This document shows, one piece after another, positions 1 to 5,074 of a DNA stretch of 5,074 bases. Both the position numbers and the translations under genes were made by a program. The stretch comes from Acidimicrobiia bacterium (GTDB lineage Bacteria; Actinomycetota; Acidimicrobiia; Acidimicrobiales; Bin134): the NCBI GenBank assembly GCA_009843565.1, contig VYDF01000140.1, positions 1-5,074 on the forward strand. The letters run 5' to 3'. The notes beneath the pieces are model-generated. The model worked only from the letters and a program-made list of their open reading frames with translations, ran no database searches and was not told the origin of the DNA. The first letter of the stretch is position 1. Every line of letters begins with the position of its first letter.

Positions 1-5
1 ACACC

Positions 6-1454
6 ATGTCAAAGCTGGCCCGCCGATGTGCTGTTCTCTTGGTTGCCGCCCTGTTTGCGATGGGGTGCTCTGGATCATCCGAAGGTGAATCCGGCGCGGC
101 TCCGACGGAGCCGGATTCAACTCCGATGTCCACCCCAGCCCCGGAAACTGAGGAACCGGCAACCGAGGAGCCGGGGACCGAGGACCAAGGCGTCGAGCCA
201 TCGCAAGCCGAGGATGCCCCCAGCGAGACTCCAGAGCCGGTCGCCGAGGGGCAAGCTGCTGAAGAGGAAACTGCCGCTCCGGTTGTGCTGACGGCAACCG
301 ACACCGGGGTCACCGCTGACACCATCAAGATCGCCGCCACTTTCCCCGACCTCTCGGTACTCGGGAGAGACAACGGCGACCTCGAAGCAAAGTTCCAGGT
401 GGCAGCCGACGCCGTCAACCAATCAGGCGGCATCATCGGACGGCAGATTGACCTGATCTTCTCGACCTACGTACCCATGGGTGAGGCCGATGCCGAGGCG
501 CTGTGTGTGCGGAATGTCGAGGATGAGGGGGTCTTTGCGGTGGTGGGAATCCTCCTTCGTGACATGCCGTTGTGCTACACGGAATTCAACAACACCATCG
601 TCATCAACGCATTCGAATCCACTGCTGAGCTCTTCGGGCGGTCGGTGGCCCCCCTGATCTCGACCAATCCGCTGCCTGAGCGCCTGGTTGAAGTGAACGT
701 CGACACGCTGCTCGATTCAGGACACCTGGCCCCCGGGATGCGCATTGCCGTGCACGGATTGGCCACCAGGGAAGACCTTCACAACCGCTACCTTCAAGCG
801 CTCGATTCGAGGGGAGTCGAGGTTGTGGCCCACACGCTTCGCACAACATTCGACGTTCTTGCCGCCGAATCCGAGGTGGATATCTTCGCCGAGCGCTGGC
901 TGGCCAACGGCGCAGAGGCGGTTCTGGGAAGCTCGCCCGAATCAGGCCTGGACTTTGTCGGGGCGTATGAGCGCCGGGGCATCGACTTGCCCATGCTCTT
1001 GCCGGAGAACACCCACGTGGTGCCGTCGCTGATGCGGGATTCCTTTGGCTACAGCCTTGCTCCACTCGAACTCGCAGTGGTCCTTGTGCGCGATGTCGAT
1101 CCAGCCTCGCTATACCCCGAAAACATCGCCGGAGTCGCCGACTGCCTCGACCGCTTCGAATCAGCCTCGGGTGAGGTTGTCAACATCGATCAGGCCGATG
1201 ACGGCCTGGACAACCTGGTTCCCACCCTCTTGGCGTGTCAGGTCATCGACATCTTTGCCGCAGTGGCCCGAGCGGCAGGCCCCGAGCTGACCACCGAATC
1301 ATTTGCCGCCGCCGCGGAGAGCTTTGGCCCCATTGAGGTAACCGGATTGGTGGCCAGTTCGCTGGGTGCCGGCAAATTCGATGTCTCTGATGCACCCGCC
1401 ATGGTCGGGTTCTTCGACCCTGAGGCATTGGTGTTCACCGCCGGAGGCTCCTGA
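6..1454 (+). CDS. ABC-type branched-chain amino acid/amide substrate-binding lipoprotein (Peripla_BP_6 family)
   Basis: The 482-residue product is probably an exported, lipid-anchored solute-binding protein that captures a small ligand (amino acid, amide, urea or similar) outside the membrane. Residues 1-20 form a signal peptide: K3/R6/R7, then a hydrophobic core, then the lipobox A-M-G-C with C21 as the lipidated residue. Residues 22 to about 97 are a Glu/Pro/Thr/Ala-rich spacer. The binding domain starts at about residue 100 with GVTADTIKIA and continues with AVNQSGGIIGRQIDL (137-151), both typical of the N-terminal lobe of this family. Two cysteine pairs, C167/C190 and C380/C411, could form disulfides, which would fit an extracellular location. 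The ATG at base 6 gives a proper signal peptide; only five bases lie upstream, so its ribosome site cannot be judged. No permease or ATPase gene follows, so the transporter partners lie upstream, elsewhere, or do not exist. Family is confident; ligand is unknown. Confidence 0.9.
   Translation: MSKLARRCAVLLVAALFAMGCSGSSEGESGAAPTEPDSTPMSTPAPETEEPATEEPGTEDQGVEPSQAEDAPSETPEPVAEGQAAEEETAAPVVLTATDTGVTADTIKIAATFPDLSVLGRDNGDLEAKFQVAADAVNQSGGIIGRQIDLIFSTYVPMGEADAEALCVRNVEDEGVFAVVGILLRDMPLCYTEFNNTIVINAFESTAELFGRSVAPLISTNPLPERLVEVNVDTLLDSGHLAPGMRIAVHGLATREDLHNRYLQALDSRGVEVVAHTLRTTFDVLAAESEVDIFAERWLANGAEAVLGSSPESGLDFVGAYERRGIDLPMLLPENTHVVPSLMRDSFGYSLAPLELAVVLVRDVDPASLYPENIAGVADCLDRFESASGEVVNIDQADDGLDNLVPTLLACQVIDIFAAVARAAGPELTTESFAAAAESFGPIEVTGLVASSLGAGKFDVSDAPAMVGFFDPEALVFTAGGS
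147..191 (+). repeat. 15-bp tandem repeat, three units, inside the lipoprotein spacer
   Basis: Three consecutive 15-bp units begin at 147, 162 and 177, each starting AC(T/C)GAGGA. They encode TEEPA, TEEPG and TEDQG (residues 48-62). The repeat keeps the reading frame, so copy-number change would only alter the length of the acidic spacer between the lipid anchor and the binding domain. The third unit has diverged in its second half. Confidence 0.75.
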
Positions 1455-1472
1455 CCCCTTTCCGTAGCGAAC

Positions 1473-1485
1473 GTGACGCAGTCAC
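1473..1485. promoter_or_regulatory. 13-bp palindrome GTGAC-GCA-GTCAC, possible operator
   Basis: Perfect 5-bp arms surround a 3-bp centre, 19 bp after the lipoprotein stop and about 110 bp before the kinase start. It resembles a CRP/FNR-type site (TGTGA-N6-TCACA), but the gap between GTGA and TCAC is 5 rather than 6 and the first T is absent. The stem is too short and lacks a following T-run, so it is a poor terminator. A dimeric regulator site is possible; chance occurrence is also quite possible. Confidence 0.25.
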
Positions 1486-1516
1486 ATCTGAACGCTCCAA
1501 CGCCAGCGGTGCTCGC

Positions 1517-1573
1517 CAAATACAATTGTCGCAACTACTTGCAGTGTGTCTCTTTTGTGAGCAAGGGCAAATA
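1517..1573. repeat. Paired motifs CAAATA and TTGT-(C/GA)-GCAA upstream of the kinase gene
   Basis: CAAATA occurs at 1517-1522 and 1568-1573. TTGTCGCAA (1526-1534) and TTGTGAGCAA (1555-1564) form a second pair that starts 29 bp apart, near three helical turns. The order is CAAATA-TTGTCGCAA, then TTGTGAGCAA-CAAATA, so the two halves are arranged symmetrically around 1545. This is a candidate binding region for a regulator, perhaps the winged-helix product of the next gene itself. The evidence is only the repetition. Confidence 0.25.
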
Positions 1574-1582
1574 AGCTAGAAC

Positions 1583-3943
1583 TTGATGGTGAGCGACATG
1601 AATGCCAAGCGAGAGATACCTGTGTGGGAGGAGCGTCTGTCGCAGCTTTGTGATGCCTTCTTGCGCATCAACGAGAGCCTCGAATTCGAGGCAGTGCTTC
1701 AAGAGACGCTGGACAGTGCCCGGTCGCTGACTGGAGCGCGCTACGGCGTGATCGTGCTGGTTACCGACCAGCGGGAGGCCGCGGAGTTTTTGTTCTCCGG
1801 CATGACGGCTGAGCTGGCCGGCGAGCTCGAGAAACTGCCGAACAAATGGGAGCTCTTTGAACACTTCTTCGCCGTCGAAGAACCGCTCCGGCTTCAAGAC
1901 TTCCAGGGACATCTAAAGGAGCACGGGCTATCTGAGTTCCGCTCGCCATTGGCGATCGCCCCGGCCACGGCCTATCTGGGGGCACCAATCCGCCACCAAG
2001 ACCAGCGGGTCGGCGCGATCTTCATGGCCGAAAAGGAAGGTGGATTCTCCGCCGAAGACCAAGAGATCTTGGTCTTGTTTGCTTCCCAAGCGGCGCTGGT
2101 CATCTCCAATGCTCGTCAGTTCCGCCAAGAGCAAAGGGCCAGGGCCGACCTGGAAACCCTGATCAACACTGCTCCGATGTCGGTGCTGGTCTTCGATGTC
2201 AAGACAAAGGAAATGAGGTCGATCAACCGGGAGGCCTTGCGTTTGATCGGCGACCAGGGATTGACCAGCGAGTCGCTGTATGAGCTGTTGAGCACGGGGA
2301 CGTACCGGTTCTCTGACGGAAGGGTGATCTCGCAGCATGGCGTTTGCATCGGGGAGGCGATGATTTCGGGGGAGACGATCCGAGATGAGGACATGATCAT
2401 CGAGTTCTCCGATGGGAAGGAATTCGTTCTCAACGTCAACGCCACTCCAATCACCGCTGCCGACGGCTCGGTGGAGTCGGTCATCGTGACCGCGCAAGAC
2501 ATGGCGCCGCTCGCCGAGATGGAGCGGCAGCGAACCGAGTTTGTGGCCATGGTCGGCCACGAACTCCGCTCGCCGCTCACCGCCATCAAGGGATCCACCA
2601 TCAACCTGCTGGAAAGCCAATCGCTGCTCGACCCGGCCGAGATGATCGAGTACCACCGGATCATCGACGAACAAGCCGACTACATGCGCGACCTGATCAA
2701 CAACCTCACCGACATGGTGCGGATCGAGACCGGCACGCTGTCGGTGAACCCAGTGCCCTCGGAGCTGGACTGGCTGGTGGACGAGGCCCGCAACATCTTC
2801 TTGAATACCGGCGGCCGAGAGCACATCCGCATCGACCTCTCATCTGATTTGCCCCTGGTTATGGCTGATCGACGGCGCATCGTGCAGGTGATCGTCAACC
2901 TGCTTGCCAATGCCTCGCGCCATTCCAACGACAAATCCACCATCAGCTTGGGTGCTCAGGTCCAAGACATCCACGTCGCCGTCTCGGTGGCCGACAACGG
3001 CCAGGGCATTTCCGCCGATCAGATGCCTCATCTGTTCACCAAGTTCTCCCAATCGGATGATCCTGACCAGAGCAGCGATCTCGGGCTGGGTCTGGCCATC
3101 TGCAAGGGGGTCGTGGAGGCCCACGGAGGCAGAATCTGGGCCGAGAGCGACGGCCCCGGCTTGGGCAGCCGATTTACCTTCACCATTCCCGTGTCCGACG
3201 AGAGCACCCCCCACGTCGCCCCCCAAAGGACCAAAGCCGCCGCTCGGCCCCAAAGGACGGTCAGCAGCGAGCTAACCCGGATTCTGGCGGTGGACGACGA
3301 CCCCCGGACGCTCAAACACGTTCGCGATTCGCTGACCAAGGAGGGGTACGAGCCGGTGGTGACCGGTGACCCCGACGAGGTGGTATCGCTATTCCAGGAG
3401 ACCGATCCCCAGGTGGTGCTCCTCGATCTGATGCTGCCGGGCAAAGACGGCATCGATCTGATGAAGGACCTACTCGCTATCCGCGATACGCCGGTCATCT
3501 TTGTGTCGGGCTACGACCAAGATGAGCTGATCACCAAGGCTTTCGAGATGGGTGCAGTCGACTACATGGTCAAGCCCTTCTCCTCAACAGAGCTGGCCGC
3601 ACGGGTAAGGGCAGCCTTGCGCAAGAAGCCAGAACAGCCCCTGTCCTTCGAATTGGGCGACTTGGCCATCAACTTCGCCGAGCGATCTGTGTCTGTCGCC
3701 GGGGAGATGGTCGAATTGACCCCTACGGAGTTCCGCCTCTTGTCCGAGTTGTCAGCGAAAGCGGGCACGGCAATGGACCACGACTTGCTGTTGCAAAAGG
3801 TCTGGGGCCCTGATCAGCCCGGCGACGCCCGGCGCATGCGCACCGTGGTGAAGAACCTCCGGCAGAAGCTCGGCGACGACGCCCGCAATCCCCGCTACAT
3901 CGTCACTGTGCCCCACGTCGGCTACCGGATGCCCAAAGCCTAG
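1583..3943 (+). CDS. Soluble one-chain two-component system: GAF-PAS-HisKA-HATPase-REC-winged helix
   Basis: The 786-residue product joins a sensor histidine kinase to a complete OmpR-type response regulator. Domains in order: GAF about 33-178; PAS about 187-308; a short coiled linker; HisKA about 316-382 with H-box GHELRSPL (phosphoacceptor H326); HATPase about 424-537 with N-box N439-N443, G1 box DNGQGI (471-476) and G2 box GLGLAI (501-506); linker 538-564; receiver 565-680 with acid pair D571/D572, phosphoacceptor D615, switch S642/Y661 and K664; winged helix about 687-784. The output domain resembles KdpE (VWGP at 740-743, NLRQKLG, wing RYIVTVPHVGYR). No membrane segment or signal peptide is present, so it should act in the cytoplasm. 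All catalytic motifs are intact, so H326 to D615 transfer could occur within or between chains. Start is unsettled: TTG 1583, ATG 1586, GTG 1589 or ATG 1598. AAGGG at 1563 is rather far from the first three; GGTGAG at 1588-1593 lies 4 nt before 1598. Sensed signal and target genes are unknown. Confidence 0.93.
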   Translation: MMVSDMNAKREIPVWEERLSQLCDAFLRINESLEFEAVLQETLDSARSLTGARYGVIVLVTDQREAAEFLFSGMTAELAGELEKLPNKWELFEHFFAVEEPLRLQDFQGHLKEHGLSEFRSPLAIAPATAYLGAPIRHQDQRVGAIFMAEKEGGFSAEDQEILVLFASQAALVISNARQFRQEQRARADLETLINTAPMSVLVFDVKTKEMRSINREALRLIGDQGLTSESLYELLSTGTYRFSDGRVISQHGVCIGEAMISGETIRDEDMIIEFSDGKEFVLNVNATPITAADGSVESVIVTAQDMAPLAEMERQRTEFVAMVGHELRSPLTAIKGSTINLLESQSLLDPAEMIEYHRIIDEQADYMRDLINNLTDMVRIETGTLSVNPVPSELDWLVDEARNIFLNTGGREHIRIDLSSDLPLVMADRRRIVQVIVNLLANASRHSNDKSTISLGAQVQDIHVAVSVADNGQGISADQMPHLFTKFSQSDDPDQSSDLGLGLAICKGVVEAHGGRIWAESDGPGLGSRFTFTIPVSDESTPHVAPQRTKAAARPQRTVSSELTRILAVDDDPRTLKHVRDSLTKEGYEPVVTGDPDEVVSLFQETDPQVVLLDLMLPGKDGIDLMKDLLAIRDTPVIFVSGYDQDELITKAFEMGAVDYMVKPFSSTELAARVRAALRKKPEQPLSFELGDLAINFAERSVSVAGEMVELTPTEFRLLSELSAKAGTAMDHDLLLQKVWGPDQPGDARRMRTVVKNLRQKLGDDARNPRYIVTVPHVGYRMPKA
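3221..3258 (+). repeat. 11-bp direct repeat in the kinase-receiver linker
   Basis: CCCCAAAGGAC occurs at 3221-3231 and again at 3248-3258, exactly 27 bp (nine codons) apart. It encodes PQRT twice (residues 547-550 and 556-559) in the Ala/Pro/Arg-rich linker joining the HATPase domain to the receiver. It may be a small in-frame duplication that lengthened the hinge at the fusion joint. Confidence 0.6.
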
Positions 3944-3954
3944 ATGCCCAAGCC
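3928..3954 (+). repeat. Imperfect 15-bp duplication spanning the kinase stop codon
   Basis: GATGCCCAAAGCC at 3928-3940 is followed by GATGCCCAAGCC at 3943-3954, differing by one A. The first copy encodes the last codons of the kinase-regulator (MPKA), and the second begins within its TAG stop. The pattern looks like a tandem duplication of the gene end, which also created the small reading frame at 3944. Confidence 0.5.
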
Positions 3955-3967
3955 AGTCGATCATTAG
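3944..3967 (+). CDS. Possible 7-codon mini-ORF (MPKPVDH) between the kinase gene and glpD
   Basis: An ATG lies immediately after the kinase TAG stop and runs seven codons to TAG at 3965-3967, three bases before the GTG start of glpD. It could only matter as a translational coupling device that keeps terminating ribosomes near the glpD start. No ribosome-binding motif is obvious, and its sequence echoes the MPKA end of the kinase gene, so it may be a by-product of the local duplication. It is unlikely to make a functional peptide. Confidence 0.15.
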   Translation: MPKPVDH

Positions 3968-3970
3968 GCA

Positions 3971-5074
3971 GTGTCCGAACCCAACCAAGTGACATCACTA
4001 ACAACAGCCTCTCGATCCGGTCTTCTGGCCAGGCTAGGGAGCGAGCGGTTCGACCTGGTGATCATCGGAGGGGGAATAACCGGTGCGGGCGTCGCCCGCG
4101 ACGCAGCCCATCGAGGGCTGCGGGTGGCGCTGGTCGAGAAGGACGACTTCGCGGCCGGCACGTCGTCGCGTTCTTCCAAGTTGATTCACGGCGGGCTGCG
4201 GTACTTGGCCATGGGCGAGGTCGGAATGGTGCGCGAGACCGCTCGTGAACGGCAGGCCGTTCATCAAATGGCCCCGCATCTGGCCGAGCCGTGCTGGATG
4301 GTGGTACCCGCTCACAATCGGGCCAGCTTGATGAAGTTCCGAACCGGGATCAGCACCTACGAGCGGCTCGGAGGGGTCGGTGACGCCGACCGCAACCTCA
4401 GTTGGGATCGCGACGCCCTCGCCGAAAACGAGCCCTGCCTACGCCGGGACGAATTCCCATGGGCCTGCGCCTACCGGGAGTACATGACCGACGACGCTCG
4501 GCTGGTACTGGCCGTGCTGCGCGACGCAGTGGGTTCCGGGGCCAACGTGGCTAACAGGCTGCCGGTGGTGGACGTTATCTGGGAGGGCGACCAAGTTGAC
4601 GGTGTGGTGGCCGCGTGCGAAGTGAGTAGTGATCGGGTGGAGATCCGCGCCGACGCGGTGGTGAACGCCACCGGACCGTGGGTGGAGCGCCTGGCCCGAC
4701 TCGAGGAGGAGGCCTCCGCTGATCGACTCCATCCCTCCAAGGGCGTGCACGTGGTGGTCGATACCTCCCTCCTGCCGGTGCGGAACTTGGTGATCATGGC
4801 CACTCCCGACAAGCGCAGCATCTTCGTGCTCCCGCGGGGCGACACCGTGGCCATCGGCACCACCGACACCAGCTACCAGGGCAAACAGCTCCTGTGGCCC
4901 GAGATCGAGCGGTCCGACGTGGAGTATCTTCTGCGGCCGCTCGAGCGCTACTTCGATATCGATCCGCTGGGTTTCGACGATGTGGTGGCGGCGTGGTCGG
5001 GCGTGCGCCCCCTGGTGGCGCAAAAGGGCAAAGAGGCCGCCGAGATCTCCCGCAAAGAAGAGATATGGGTGGGA
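3971..5074 (+). CDS. glpD: FAD-dependent glycerol-3-phosphate dehydrogenase, N-terminal 368 residues (cut by window end)
   Basis: This enzyme oxidises sn-glycerol 3-phosphate to dihydroxyacetone phosphate and passes electrons through FAD to the quinone pool at the inner face of the membrane, linking glycerol and lipid breakdown to respiration and glycolysis. The visible part shows the FAD-binding Rossmann motif FDLVIIGGGITGAGVARDAA (27-46), E56 at the end of the second strand, and the family signature GTSSRSSKLIHGGLRYL (63-79). Further on are VVNATGPWV, PSKGVHVVV, LPRGDTVAIGTTDT (ending at residue 300) and SGVRPL with R346, which matches the substrate-phosphate-binding arginine region of the family. 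The frame stays open to the last base; usual family length is about 500-580 residues, so the C-terminal part is missing. The first start after the in-frame stop at 3965 is GTG 3971; GTG 3989 is an alternative, and neither has a strong ribosome site. The 27-bp gap after the kinase gene, without a terminator, suggests co-transcription. Confidence 0.94.
   Translation, partial: MSEPNQVTSLTTASRSGLLARLGSERFDLVIIGGGITGAGVARDAAHRGLRVALVEKDDFAAGTSSRSSKLIHGGLRYLAMGEVGMVRETARERQAVHQMAPHLAEPCWMVVPAHNRASLMKFRTGISTYERLGGVGDADRNLSWDRDALAENEPCLRRDEFPWACAYREYMTDDARLVLAVLRDAVGSGANVANRLPVVDVIWEGDQVDGVVAACEVSSDRVEIRADAVVNATGPWVERLARLEEEASADRLHPSKGVHVVVDTSLLPVRNLVIMATPDKRSIFVLPRGDTVAIGTTDTSYQGKQLLWPEIERSDVEYLLRPLERYFDIDPLGFDDVVAAWSGVRPLVAQKGKEAAEISRKEEIWVG
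3988..3999. promoter_or_regulatory. Short palindrome AGTGA-CA-TCACT near the glpD start
   Basis: Five-bp arms flank a 2-bp centre, overlapping the alternative GTG start at 3989. The arms share GTGA/TCAC with the palindrome at 1473-1485, though the spacing differs (2 against 5 between GTGA and TCAC). It could be an operator or a chance palindrome inside the 5' end of the coding region. Confidence 0.15.

Larger units (their letters stand above)
1455..1582. other. Intergenic region between the lipoprotein and kinase genes
   Basis: These 128 bp separate the lipoprotein stop codon from the most upstream possible start of the kinase-regulator gene. The second half is more AT-rich than the flanking genes, which would suit a promoter. 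A TACAAT hexamer at 1521-1526 resembles a -10 element, but no good -35 match lies 16-19 bp upstream. A second weak pair is TTGTGA (1555-1560) with TAGAAC (1577-1582), spacer 16; that would put transcription start beyond the TTG/ATG starts and favour the ATG at 1598. I see no strong hairpin followed by a T-run, so no clear intrinsic terminator for the lipoprotein gene. Confidence 0.5.

Noticed and set aside
604..1065. 153-codon minus-strand open frame inside the lipoprotein gene
   Set aside because: Arg/Pro/Ser-rich shadow with no family resemblance, opposite a well-supported binding domain.
1443..1451. GGAGGCTCC as a terminator hairpin at the end of the lipoprotein gene
   Set aside because: The arms leave a one-base loop, which cannot fold, and no T-run follows.
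1521..1526. TACAAT as a confident -10 promoter element
   Set aside because: No hexamer resembling TTGACA lies at 16-19 bp upstream and there is no extended -10 TG, so it is mentioned only as a weak candidate.
1928..2824. 298-codon open frame on the minus strand inside the kinase gene
   Set aside because: It lies opposite a clearly conserved GAF-PAS-HisKA coding region, its translation shows no recognisable domain, and long antisense frames are common in GC-rich genes.
3944..3970. Terminator between the kinase gene and glpD
   Set aside because: No stable inverted repeat or T-run is present in the 27-bp gap.
4439..5023. 194-codon minus-strand open frame opposite glpD, with many His and Gly
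   Set aside because: The composition is what the reverse complement of a GC-rich coding frame gives; the plus strand carries conserved GlpD motifs throughout.

Overview
The window looks like chromosomal DNA from a high-GC bacterium, most likely an actinobacterium and possibly of the Acidimicrobiia type. That placement rests on GC-rich codon use, GTG/TTG-type starts, a lipoprotein with a long acidic Pro/Thr spacer, and the protein families present. It is an inference from style, not from a marker gene. All recognisable genes are on the + strand. I see no rRNA, tRNA, CRISPR array, insertion sequence or phage gene.

Layout. (1) Bases 6-1454 hold a complete gene for a secreted lipoprotein of the branched-chain amino acid/amide type substrate-binding family (Peripla_BP_6 fold). 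It has a type II signal peptide, a roughly 75-residue acidic spacer containing a 15-bp tandem repeat, and a full binding domain. No ABC permease or ATPase gene is visible next to it. (2) Bases 1455-1582 are a 128-bp intergenic region with a short palindrome and a pair of repeated motifs; it probably carries the promoter of the next gene. (3) Bases 1583-3943 encode the most notable product: one soluble 786-residue chain joining GAF, PAS, histidine kinase (HisKA plus HATPase), receiver and OmpR/KdpE-type winged-helix DNA-binding domains. This is a whole two-component pathway in one polypeptide, with every catalytic motif intact. (4) After a 27-bp gap containing an imperfect duplication and a 7-codon mini-ORF, bases 3971-5074 hold the first 368 codons of an FAD-dependent glycerol-3-phosphate dehydrogenase (glpD), cut by the window end.

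How they may work together. The kinase-regulator and glpD are close enough to be co-transcribed, so the regulator could control, or simply sit beside, glycerol-3-phosphate oxidation. A cytoplasmic GAF/PAS sensor would suit a redox, gas or small-molecule cue. The lipoprotein gene has its own downstream spacer and may be a separate transcription unit. These functional links are inferred from position only.
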